NCBI GenBank assembly: GCA_038323475.1
Contig: JBBQHA010000147.1
Span: 1 to 8,263, forward strand
Length of the DNA stretch: 8,263 nt
Origin: SZAS-103 sp038323475
GTDB taxonomy: Bacteria; Pseudomonadota; Gammaproteobacteria; Xanthomonadales; Xanthomonadaceae
Direction: 5' to 3'
In this document: positions 1-6,352 of the stretch, in pieces
How the letters are laid out: every line of letters begins with the position of its first letter
Position numbering within the stretch: the stretch's first letter is position 1
Program-made: the position numbers and the translations under genes
The notes under the pieces: generated by a model
The model's input: only the letters and a program-made list of their open reading frames with translations
Database searches by the model: none
Told to the model about the DNA's origin: nothing

Positions 1-9
1 CTTTGCCAT
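1..9 (-). CDS. Start of a gene leaving the window on the left (5' end only)
   Basis: Read on the minus strand, an ATG at 9-7 is followed by codons for Ala and Lys before the window ends. It is preceded by AAGGAG with an 8-nt spacer (AACGAACA), a near-ideal Shine-Dalgarno and spacing, which is why I call a start here. Only three codons (Met-Ala-Lys) are visible, so no product can be named. It lies about 126 nt downstream of the dnaE2 stop in the same orientation. It could be a distal operon member, but that gap is much longer than the tight junctions inside the cassette, so an independent gene is more likely. Confidence 0.45.
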
Positions 10-19
10 TGTTCGTTCT

Positions 20-48
20 CCTTGCTGTCATTGAAACACTCAGCAAGG
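20..48 (-). promoter_or_regulatory. Inverted repeat covering the Shine-Dalgarno of the left-edge gene
   Basis: CCTTGCTG (20-27) and CAGCAAGG (41-48) are perfect 8-nt inverted repeats separated by 13 nt. In the minus-strand transcript the downstream arm is CAGCAAGG, immediately followed by AG, so the hairpin would pair most of the AAGGAG ribosome-binding site 8 nt before the ATG at 9-7. This geometry is that of a translational regulator or RNA thermometer. Whether it folds in the cell is inference. Confidence 0.4.
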
Positions 49-96
49 GATACGTGCAGCGAGGGCAAGGTCACTTGGAATTGGCGAACTTGTCAG

Positions 97-111
97 AATA
101 GCGTGGCTATT
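97..111 (-). terminator. Weak stem-loop after dnaE2, doubtful terminator
   Basis: AATAGC (97-102) and GCTATT (106-111) form a perfect 6-bp stem with a 3-nt loop, beginning 24 nt downstream of the dnaE2 stop on the minus strand. The stem is A/T-rich and no T-tract follows it, so it does not meet the usual pattern of an intrinsic terminator. It is listed because it is the only stem-loop next to the end of the operon; Rho-dependent ending or readthrough is equally possible. Confidence 0.2.
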
Positions 112-135
112 GCGAGGTCGACTGGTCGATGAGAC

Positions 136-3100
136 TTAGTGAAAATCCCGCGAGCGCGTCGGCAACATACCCAATAGCGGCGTGAGGTCCTCCAGGCTGG
201 TCGCGATCAGGTGCGCGACGCCCTCGTGCGATTCCCAGCGGCCATTCACGGCCATCAGGCGCGAGCCCAGCAGCTCGCGGCGCTGGCGTTCGCCCAGGCG
301 CTCCCAGACGATGATGTCGACGGTGCCATGCTCGTCTTCGAGGGTGATGAAGGTCGTGCCGCTCGCGGTCGCCGGGCGCTGACGCAGGGTGACGAGGCCT
401 GCGGCACGGACGCGCGCGCCGTGTCGGTGGAACCTGATTTCGTTGGACGGCAGGCAGCGCTTTGCATGGAGGCGATCGCGGATCAGCGCGAGCGGATGCT
501 TGCCGAGCGTCAAGCCCATCGCGCTGTAGTCGGCCAGCACGTCCTCGCCGAGCGTCGGCGGCTGCAACGCGATGTGGAGTTCGGGCGCGCCTTCGGGAAG
601 CAACGGCCGTTGTTGCTCGATGCCGGCCGTTTCCCAGCGTGCCTGGTGGCGATGGCCGGCAAGACTTAGCAATGCACCGGCATCGACGAGCAGGCGTCGC
701 GCACGCTCATCGAGTCCGGCCCGGCGTGCAAGATCGGAGACATCGCGGAACGGAGCGTGTTCGCGCGCTGCGACGATCCTGTCCGCCGCTTCGCGCGGGA
801 ACCCGCGAATCTCGCGCAGGCCCAGCCGGACATCTGGTTGCTCGGACGGAGTGCCATCCTCCAGCGCGTTGTCCCAGCCGCTGCAGGCGACATCCACCGG
901 ACGGAACACGATGCCGTGTCTGCGCGCGTCCTGGGTGAGTTGGCTCGCGGTGTAGAAGCCCATCGGCTGCGCGTTGAGCAGCGCGCAGACGAATGCTGCG
1001 GGCTCGTGGCACTTGAGCCAGCAACTCACGTACACCAGCAGCGCGAACGAGGCGGCGTGGCTTTCGGGGAAGCCGTAGGAACCGAAGCCGCGAATCTGCT
1101 CGAAGATCTGTTCGGCGAACTCGGGCGTGTAGCCGCGCGCGAGCATGCCGGCGTGGATACGTTGCTTGTGCGCCTCCATATCGCCGTGCCGCTTCCATGC
1201 AGCCATCGATCGACGCAACTGGTCCGCCTCGCCGCCGCTGTAGCCGGCCGCGACGACCGCGATCTGCATCACCTGTTCCTGGAACAGCGGTACGCCGAGT
1301 GTCCGTTCGAGCACCTTGCGTAGGTCGTCCGACGGATAGACCACGGGCTCGACGCCCTGTCGGCGACGCAGGTAGGGATGCACCATGCCGCCCTGGATGG
1401 GTCCGGGACGCACGATCGCGACCTCGATCACCAGGTCGTAGAAGTTTGCAGGCTTCAGGCGCGGCAGCATCGTCATCTGCGCGCGGCTCTCGATCTGGAA
1501 CGTGCCCACGGTGTCCGCCTGCTGGATCATCGCGTAGGTCGCCGCGTCCTCGGCCGGGATCATCGCCGGCGTCAGCTCGCGTCCCCGGTGAACGCGCACA
1601 AGATCGAGCGCCTTGCGGATGCAGGTCAGCATGCCCAGCGCGAGGCAATCGACCTTGAGCAGACCCATCGCGTCGAGATCGTCCTTGTCCCACTGGATGA
1701 TCGTGCGGTCCGGCATCGCTGCGTTCTCGACCGGTACGAGGGTCGACAGCGGCGCGTCAGCGATCACGAAGCCGCCGACATGCTGGGACAGGTGCCGCGG
1801 ATGATCGAGCAACTCGCGGGTGAGGGTGATGACCCGGTGCATCAGCGGCGTGGTCGGATCGAAGCCGGCTTCGCGCAGGCGGACATCGAGCGATGCCGCG
1901 CCGCTCCACCAGCCGAAGCAGTCGCTGAGTTGCTGCACCTGGTCGAGCGGCAGGCCCAGCGCGCGCGCGACATCGCGCACCGCACTCTTGCCGCGATAGC
2001 AGATCACCGTCGCGGTCAGCGCGGCACGCTCGCGGCCGTACTTCGCATAGAGGTACTGGATGACTTCCTCGCGGCGCTCGTGCTCGAAGTCGATGTCGAT
2101 GTCCGGCGGCTCGTTGCGCTCGCGCGAGATGAAGCGCTCCATCACCAGGTTCATGCGCGCCGGATCGACTTCGGTGATGCCGAGCGCGAAGCACACCGCC
2201 GAGTTCGCCGCCGAGCCGCGGCCCTGGCAGAGAATCCCCTTGCTGCGCGCGAACCGCACGATGTCCTCGACGGTCAGGAAGTACGGCTCGTAGCCGAGTT
2301 CGGCGATGAGCACGAGTTCGCGCTCGATCTGTTCGTGCACCTTGGGCGACACGCCCTGCGGCCAGCGGAAGGCGATGCCTTGTTCGGTGAGTTGGCGCAG
2401 CCAGGACGCGGAGGTGTGGTTGACCGGTACGAGTTCGGCGGGATAGCGATACACCAGTTCGCCAAGCTGGAACCGGCAGCGTGCGGCGATGCGCAGGGTT
2501 TCGTCGAGCAGAGGCTGCGGATAGATACCGGCCAGTGCCTGCCGCGTGCGCAGGTGGCGTTCGCCGTTGCGGAACAGGTAGGCGCCGGCCTCGGCGACGG
2601 TGGTGTTGTGACGGACTGCGGTCAGCACGTCCTGCAGCGCGCGACGGCGGCGGACATGCATGTGCACGTCGCCGCTCGCGACGGCGGTGATGCCAAGATC
2701 GGCCGCGGCATCGAGCAGTGCAGCGAGGCGCTTGGCATCATCGCGATCGCGGTGCAGTTCCACCGCGAGCCGGAGGCGATCACCAAACACCGACCGCAGC
2801 CACGCGCCGTGTTCGCGATCGAGCGGATCGCCGGGCAGCCACAGCGCGATGGTGCCAGGCAGGCCGTCCTGCAGGTCGCTGCGGTCAAGCCGATAGCTGC
2901 CCTTGTCGGCCTGCCGACGGCCGCGCGTGATCAGTCGGCACAGGGCTGCATAACCGTCCATGGATTCGACCAGCAGCACGAGGCGCAGCCCGTCTTCAAT
3001 ACGAAACTCGCTGCCGACGATCAACGCCACGCCCGCGGCTTGGGATGCCTGGTGCGCACGCACGATCCCGGCCAGCGAACACGCGTCGGTGATCGCGAGC

Positions 3101-3213
3101 GCCGTGTAGCCGCAGTGCTTGGCGCGCTCGAACAATTCGCGCGCGCTCGACACGCCGCGCTGGAACGAAAAGTCCGACAGGCAGTGCAGTTCGGCGTAGT
3201 CCGGCGCGCTCAT
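136..3213 (-). CDS. dnaE2: Error-prone DNA polymerase III alpha subunit homologue DnaE2 (ImuC)
   Basis: This is the catalytic polymerase of the ImuABC translesion-synthesis mutasome, a C-family enzyme responsible for damage-induced mutagenesis. The 1025-residue product is of normal DnaE2 length. An N-terminal PHP domain (about 5-260) starts at YAELHCLSDFS and contains the GDVHMH motif near 181. The polymerase core carries GRGSAANS (331-338) and the catalytic acids in PDIDIDF (370-376, Asp371 and Asp373), with the third aspartate, Asp522, in KVDCLALGML. A helix-hairpin-helix region lies around 800-850, and a C-terminal OB fold around 933-1005 includes TFITLEDEHGTVDIIVW. The start chosen is the ATG at 3213-3211, which overlaps the imuB stop as ATGA. 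An in-frame start at 3333 would add 40 residues encoded inside imuB and not belonging to the family. All key residues are present, so the enzyme should be active. It is the last gene of the cassette and should be induced upon LexA cleavage. Confidence 0.97.
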   Translation of the reverse strand: MSAPDYAELHCLSDFSFQRGVSSARELFERAKHCGYTALAITDACSLAGIVRAHQASQAAGVALIVGSEFRIEDGLRLVLLVESMDGYAALCRLITRGRRQADKGSYRLDRSDLQDGLPGTIALWLPGDPLDREHGAWLRSVFGDRLRLAVELHRDRDDAKRLAALLDAAADLGITAVASGDVHMHVRRRRALQDVLTAVRHNTTVAEAGAYLFRNGERHLRTRQALAGIYPQPLLDETLRIAARCRFQLGELVYRYPAELVPVNHTSASWLRQLTEQGIAFRWPQGVSPKVHEQIERELVLIAELGYEPYFLTVEDIVRFARSKGILCQGRGSAANSAVCFALGITEVDPARMNLVMERFISRERNEPPDIDIDFEHERREEVIQYLYAKYGRERAALTATVICYRGKSAVRDVARALGLPLDQVQQLSDCFGWWSGAASLDVRLREAGFDPTTPLMHRVITLTRELLDHPRHLSQHVGGFVIADAPLSTLVPVENAAMPDRTIIQWDKDDLDAMGLLKVDCLALGMLTCIRKALDLVRVHRGRELTPAMIPAEDAATYAMIQQADTVGTFQIESRAQMTMLPRLKPANFYDLVIEVAIVRPGPIQGGMVHPYLRRRQGVEPVVYPSDDLRKVLERTLGVPLFQEQVMQIAVVAAGYSGGEADQLRRSMAAWKRHGDMEAHKQRIHAGMLARGYTPEFAEQIFEQIRGFGSYGFPESHAASFALLVYVSCWLKCHEPAAFVCALLNAQPMGFYTASQLTQDARRHGIVFRPVDVACSGWDNALEDGTPSEQPDVRLGLREIRGFPREAADRIVAAREHAPFRDVSDLARRAGLDERARRLLVDAGALLSLAGHRHQARWETAGIEQQRPLLPEGAPELHIALQPPTLGEDVLADYSAMGLTLGKHPLALIRDRLHAKRCLPSNEIRFHRHGARVRAAGLVTLRQRPATASGTTFITLEDEHGTVDIIVWERLGERQRRELLGSRLMAVNGRWESHEGVAHLIATSLEDLTPLLGMLPTRSRDFH

Positions 3214-4619
3214 GCGAACCAGCCATGCAGCATCCATGGGCCTTGTTCGCCGACCGGGGCGAATGCCCATGCGTGCTGGCCCTGGGATGTTTCGAGGATG
3301 TAGTAATCGCGGCGCGCGTCCTCGCCATCCCACCAGCCACTCTCCAGGCGTTCGGGGCCGGCAAGGATGCGCAGCGCGGCATCGCGCAACGGCACCGGGC
3401 GCGGCAATAGCCAGGCCGGGCGTGGCGGTCTTTGCGGCAGGCTCGGTGGATTGCCTGTCGCGCGCGTCCAGGCGCGCTCGGGGCGCGGATCGGTGGCCGG
3501 TGCGATGCGATACACCGCCTCATCGCCCAGCCGTGCACGCAGGCGCTCGCGCAATTGCGGCCATGGCACGGCCTGCGCGGGTCGGCTGTCGAACAGGTCG
3601 CGGCTGGCCGGGACGAACGGCGGGAGTTCGCGCGCGATCAATCGCATCGCGACGATCGGTGCAGGAATGCTGGCGCGTTCCAGCCGGTTGAGTGCGAGGT
3701 CGAACAGGACGCGCTGCTCGCGCTCGGCGGCGAGCAGGCCGACGCTCACGTCGGTATGGCCGCTCGCATGTTCCAGCCGCACCACGAAGCGTTGCACGCC
3801 GCCGTCGCGTACCGACAGGTAGGTCGCGAGGTCGTTGACCAGCCGTCGAAGCGGAAATTTCAGTGCCAGGTGGTTCTCGATTTCGTAGGAGAACTCGACG
3901 CGCACGTCGAAATGGTCGGGCGGGCTGTAGAGCGTGGGCGTCTCCTCGACATCGCCGTACAGCCAGTCGAGGTGGTCCAGCAGGCCGATGCCGAAGCGTC
4001 GGCGCAGGCTGTCGCGGGGTGCCTGCTGGAGTGCGCCCAGCGTGCGCAGTCCCATTCCATGCAGGCGCTCGCCGGCATCTTCGGGCAGGGCTGCCCGACG
4101 CACGGGGACGTGGACGAGCGCTTCGCGCATGGCCGGCTCACTGGTGATCGCCAGTCCGTCGCGCAGGCCCGCGAACACCAGCGCCGCGCATGGGGTCGGT
4201 GCCAGGCCGATGCGATGGCGGAAGCCGAGCGCCTGCAGGTCCTCGCGCAGCCGGGCCTCGAAGCGTGGCCACGGTCCATGCAGGCCGAAACTCGCGCGCA
4301 CTTCGATGAGGAGCGCATGCGGCCATTGCACGCTGACCTGCGAGCTGTAGCGATAGGCCCACGCGGCGAGGAAGCGGTGCGCGTGGGCGGTTGCCAAGGC
4401 GTCGAAGGGAATCGCGGTGAACTGCGACAGCAATGCTTGGGCGGTAGCGAGGCGTTGGCCGGGACGTAGTCCTGCCGCCGCAGCGGCCGCATTCACCGCA
4501 TGCAGCGTGCGTTGCTGGGCCGGGCCATCGACGAGGACGAGCGGGGCATCAGGATGCGGCAGGCGGCGCAGGATCGCGTCGAGTGCCAGATGCGGCAAGA
4601 GGACACAGGCCCACAGCAT
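3210..4619 (-). CDS. imuB: ImuB, Y-family polymerase-like mutasome adaptor
   Basis: ImuB is a non-catalytic relative of DNA polymerases IV/V that links DnaE2, ImuA and the beta sliding clamp at damaged DNA. The 469-residue product has the family's usual length. The N-terminal strand reads WACVLLPHLALDAI, without the metal-binding aspartate of true Y-family enzymes, and the palm segment LLIEVRASFGLHG (103-115) lacks the usual Asp-Glu pair, as expected for ImuB. A helix-hairpin-helix region (about 177-210) includes GERLHGMGLRTLGAL, and a little-finger-like region follows (about 235-335). The C-terminal stretch with RPERAW (379-384), ending in WMLHGWFA, is typical of the family. The position where a clamp-binding QLxLF-type motif is expected reads SRDLF (339-343), keeping Leu-Phe but not Gln. 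It begins 9 nt after imuA, with TGAGGA serving as both imuA stop and Shine-Dalgarno, and overlaps dnaE2 by 4 nt. Confidence 0.95.
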   Translation of the reverse strand: MLWACVLLPHLALDAILRRLPHPDAPLVLVDGPAQQRTLHAVNAAAAAAGLRPGQRLATAQALLSQFTAIPFDALATAHAHRFLAAWAYRYSSQVSVQWPHALLIEVRASFGLHGPWPRFEARLREDLQALGFRHRIGLAPTPCAALVFAGLRDGLAITSEPAMREALVHVPVRRAALPEDAGERLHGMGLRTLGALQQAPRDSLRRRFGIGLLDHLDWLYGDVEETPTLYSPPDHFDVRVEFSYEIENHLALKFPLRRLVNDLATYLSVRDGGVQRFVVRLEHASGHTDVSVGLLAAEREQRVLFDLALNRLERASIPAPIVAMRLIARELPPFVPASRDLFDSRPAQAVPWPQLRERLRARLGDEAVYRIAPATDPRPERAWTRATGNPPSLPQRPPRPAWLLPRPVPLRDAALRILAGPERLESGWWDGEDARRDYYILETSQGQHAWAFAPVGEQGPWMLHGWFA

Positions 4620-4628
4620 GGGGCGTCC

Positions 4629-5243
4629 TCACAACGCTCGCTGCAACGACAGCGGCTGCGACGGCGCGTTCGTGCCGCGACACTTGCGCACCCAGACCTG
4701 CCGGCCATCGAGCTCCAGGCGCAACGCGGCAGGTGATGGGTTGTCGGCGTGGCGTCGATCGCGGAACGCGAAGCCCAGACAAGATCCCGTGTCGGCTGCA
4801 ACCTGCAGGCGACGCAGGGCGGGTTGGTCGGCATGCGACGGCCAGCCCAGCACGGCCGCGCAGGAACCCGAACGCAGGCATTGCTCGAACGCCCACAACG
4901 CGTCGCGTGGGCTCGCAGTGACAATCTCCAAGTGCAGCAGGTCCACGCCTGCTTCCTGCCAGGCAGGCGCATACGGGATGTAGGGCGGTGCGACCAGTGC
5001 GACGGTCGCGCCGGACTGGGTGAGGCGGGCGACCGTCGGCAGGACCAGCGCCAGCTCGCCGACCCCATCGGCGCGCAGCAGGATCTCGGTCAGCGCGCCC
5101 GGCGGCCAGCCCTGTTGCGGCAACGCTGCATCGAGCGCGGGCCATCCGGTCGGCTGGCCCAACTCCGCAGGCACCGGCTGGGCACGCGCGCGCCAGATCG
5201 TCTGCGCCGACAGCATCGCATCGAGGGATTCCGCGACGCGCAT
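4629..5243 (-). CDS. imuA: ImuA, RecA-like mutasome accessory protein
   Basis: ImuA (also called SulA2 or ImuA-type RecA/SulA family protein) is needed with ImuB and DnaE2 for damage-induced mutagenesis. The product from the chosen start is 204 residues. It has the RecA-like core pattern: PTGWPALDAALPQQGWPPGALTE (31-53), then a strand at VALVAPPYIPYAP (81-93) and another at DLLHLEIVTA (101-110). The segment where RecA has its Walker A P-loop reads TEILLRADGVGELALV (52-67), with no GK[ST], so classical ATP binding is unlikely; to my knowledge this is normal in gammaproteobacterial ImuA. The start at 5243 is preferred because lexA stop and imuA start overlap as TGATG, a classic coupled junction. 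A start at 5267 would add eight residues and overlap lexA by 25 nt. The C-terminus is basic (WVRKCRG, 184-190). Confidence 0.92.
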   Translation of the reverse strand: MRVAESLDAMLSAQTIWRARAQPVPAELGQPTGWPALDAALPQQGWPPGALTEILLRADGVGELALVLPTVARLTQSGATVALVAPPYIPYAPAWQEAGVDLLHLEIVTASPRDALWAFEQCLRSGSCAAVLGWPSHADQPALRRLQVAADTGSCLGFAFRDRRHADNPSPAALRLELDGRQVWVRKCRGTNAPSQPLSLQRAL

Positions 5244-5848
5244 CAGGAACGGCGCACCAGGCCGCAATACAGGCCCTCGATCGCGAAGCTCGCGCCGCGC
5301 GGCACGACGATGGGCTGGTAGTCGGGATTGCGTGGCAGCAGGCGGATCGCGGCCTTGGTCCGTTCGAAGCGCTTGATGGTGATTTCATCGTCCAGGCGCG
5401 CGATGACGATGTCGCCGTTGCGCGCGACGTTCGTGCGCTTCACCGCGACCAGATCGCCATCCAGGATGCCGTCCTCGCGCATCGAGTCGCCCTGCACGCG
5501 CAGCAGGTAGTCGGGCTTGGGGAAGAACATCGCGCGGTCGACCAGCACCACGTCATGGACGTCCGGATCGGCGCCGATCGGCTCGCCCGCAGCGACGCGA
5601 CCCAGGATCGGCAGTTCGATGCCCGCGGCACGCTGCCGACCCACCAGACGCATCGCGTGCGCAGCATGCGGCTCCATCCGCAGATAGCCCGCATCCACCA
5701 GTCGGTGCACGTTCTTGTGCGCTGCGACCGCGCTGAAGCCGAACGCTTCTGCAATCTGCTGCCGCGTCGGCGGCATCCCGGACGCAGCAACGTGATCCTG
5801 GATGTAAGCCAGGACTTGGCGGGTGCGGGGCGTGAGGTCGTCGGTCAT
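5243..5848 (-). CDS. lexA: LexA-family SOS repressor heading the mutagenesis cassette
   Basis: LexA is a dimeric repressor that undergoes RecA-stimulated self-cleavage after DNA damage. The 201-residue product matches the usual length of about 200. The N-terminal winged helix (1-70) contains GMPPTRQQIAEAFGF, a clear LexA feature. The cleavage site is Ala87-Gly88 in GRVAAGEP. The Ser/Lys dyad is Ser122 (GDSM) and Lys159 (DEITIKR). Self-cleavage should therefore be intact. The recognition helix (SAVAAHKNVHRL, 39-50) differs from that of E. coli (SPNAAEEHLKAL), with Val, His and Lys in place of the base-contacting Asn41, Glu44 and Glu45, and it is one residue closer to the preceding GF. A different operator is therefore expected. 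In Xanthomonadales a second LexA often lies in front of imuA-imuB-dnaE2; this gene is probably that copy (lexA2), but whether the genome has another lexA cannot be seen. AAGGA, 8 nt before the ATG, is the Shine-Dalgarno. Confidence 0.96.
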   Translation of the reverse strand: MTDDLTPRTRQVLAYIQDHVAASGMPPTRQQIAEAFGFSAVAAHKNVHRLVDAGYLRMEPHAAHAMRLVGRQRAAGIELPILGRVAAGEPIGADPDVHDVVLVDRAMFFPKPDYLLRVQGDSMREDGILDGDLVAVKRTNVARNGDIVIARLDDEITIKRFERTKAAIRLLPRNPDYQPIVVPRGASFAIEGLYCGLVRRS

Positions 5849-5866
5849 GGTTAATATCCTTTAACC
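5849..5866 (-). promoter_or_regulatory. Candidate LexA operator, palindrome GGTTAA-N6-TTAACC
   Basis: The 18-bp sequence GGTTAAAGGATATTAACC (minus strand) is a perfect 6+6 inverted repeat with a 6-nt spacer, directly abutting the lexA ATG. It lies just downstream of the predicted transcription start, where a repressor would block initiation or early elongation. LexA genes are usually autoregulated and no other palindrome of this quality is seen in the lexA upstream region, so this is the best operator candidate. It is not the E. coli CTGT-N8-ACAG box. The repeat also contains the lexA Shine-Dalgarno (AAGGA). Assignment to LexA is inference from position and symmetry. Confidence 0.6.
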
Positions 5867-5876
5867 TTATCGGGCA

Positions 5877-5905
5877 AGCCTAGTCCCGGTCTGGGCGACA
5901 GTCAA
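5877..5905 (-). promoter_or_regulatory. Sigma70-type promoter of the lexA-imuA-imuB-dnaE2 operon
   Basis: On the minus strand TTGACT (5905-5900) is a five-of-six match to the -35 consensus and is followed after exactly 17 nt by TAGGCT (5882-5877), a -10-like hexamer with the conserved TA at its start and T at its end. Transcription would begin near 5870, giving a leader of about 20 nt that consists mostly of the palindrome at 5849-5866. No comparable promoter was noticed inside the cassette. Confidence 0.55.
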
Positions 5906-5953
5906 CGCGATGCGGTTCTCAGGGGCTGAGATCGTTGCGGGACGCGAGTGCAG

Positions 5954-6000
5954 GCGCTGAGTCACTCTGACGCCTGTTCCGGTCAAAGATGACTGAGCGC
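5954..6000. repeat. Imperfect inverted repeat, 11-nt arms
   Basis: GCGCTGAGTCA (5954-5964) and TGACTGAGCGC (5990-6000) pair at 10 of 11 positions, with a 25-nt loop. No T-tract follows on either strand, so it is not an obvious terminator. Its function is unknown. Confidence 0.4.
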
Positions 6001-6126
6001 GCTGGTGATGACCGCCGCTCTCGACCCGAAGCCGACGTGGGCGACTGGCAGCTTTCTGGAAATTCAGTTGTCGCTCAACCTAGTTCAATTCAACCGGCTT
6101 GGCTGAGTGTGACGGCGCTGGTGGTC

Positions 6127-6154
6127 ATCGCTCCGACTTCTCGATAGGAGCGAT
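6127..6154. repeat. Perfect 8-nt inverted repeat in the intergenic region
   Basis: ATCGCTCC (6127-6134) and GGAGCGAT (6147-6154) are exact reverse complements around a 12-nt loop. A further TGGTC (6122-6126) can pair with GACCA (6161-6165) if 6 nt bulge on one side, giving a longer imperfect hairpin. It could be a palindromic intergenic repeat unit, a structured RNA or an element remnant; no coding or termination signal accompanies it. Confidence 0.45.
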
Positions 6155-6352
6155 CAAGACGACCATACTGCCCAGTCATGAAGGCTGACCGTACTACTTG
6201 GAATCGCAGGTGCGCGGCGACTGTCAGATTTTTATGCTTCTGAGCTTCGCACAGTTTGTCTTGCCCAGTGCGGTGACCAGGCGCGATACCGTCGTTTGGG
6301 ACATTGCTAATCAACGAACATCCAGCAACCACCGCTGTCGGAAAAGCCCACT

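Larger units (their letters stand above)
5906..6352. other. Intergenic region without a convincing gene, with two inverted repeats
   Basis: This stretch of about 450 nt separates the divergent lexA operon and the plus-strand prolyl-oligopeptidase remnant. It is less GC-rich than its flanks. I find no tRNA, no convincing ORF and no transposase fragment. The only open frame of note, an 80-codon minus-strand frame at 6090-6332 beginning with GTG, has no clear ribosome-binding site and no recognisable family. Two inverted repeats (5954-6000 and 6127-6154) suggest a hairpin-rich or element-derived spacer. The last bases (GGAAAAG at 6340-6346) could be the ribosome-binding site of the following signal-peptide ORF. 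Confidence 0.6.

Noticed and set aside
1378..3303. A 641-codon plus-strand open frame antisense to dnaE2
   Set aside because: It is the complement of a strongly conserved DnaE2 frame in high-GC DNA, rich in Arg, Ala and His with no recognisable domain. It is a codon-bias shadow.
3214..3333. N-terminal extension of DnaE2 by 40 residues
   Set aside because: The extension is arginine- and proline-rich, is encoded within the end of imuB and lacks DnaE2 similarity. The ATGA overlap start at 3213 gives a normal family N-terminus.
3432..4469. A 345-codon plus-strand open frame antisense to imuB
   Set aside because: Same reason: imuB on the opposite strand is a clear family match, and this frame has no family features or ribosome-binding site.
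5244..5267. Upstream start for ImuA at 5267
   Set aside because: It adds only MRPGAPFL encoded inside lexA. The TGATG overlap at 5243 is the more typical coupled start. It cannot be excluded.
6090..6332. An 80-codon minus-strand frame in the intergenic region
   Set aside because: GTG start, no good Shine-Dalgarno, no recognisable family, and it spans an inverted repeat. More likely non-coding.
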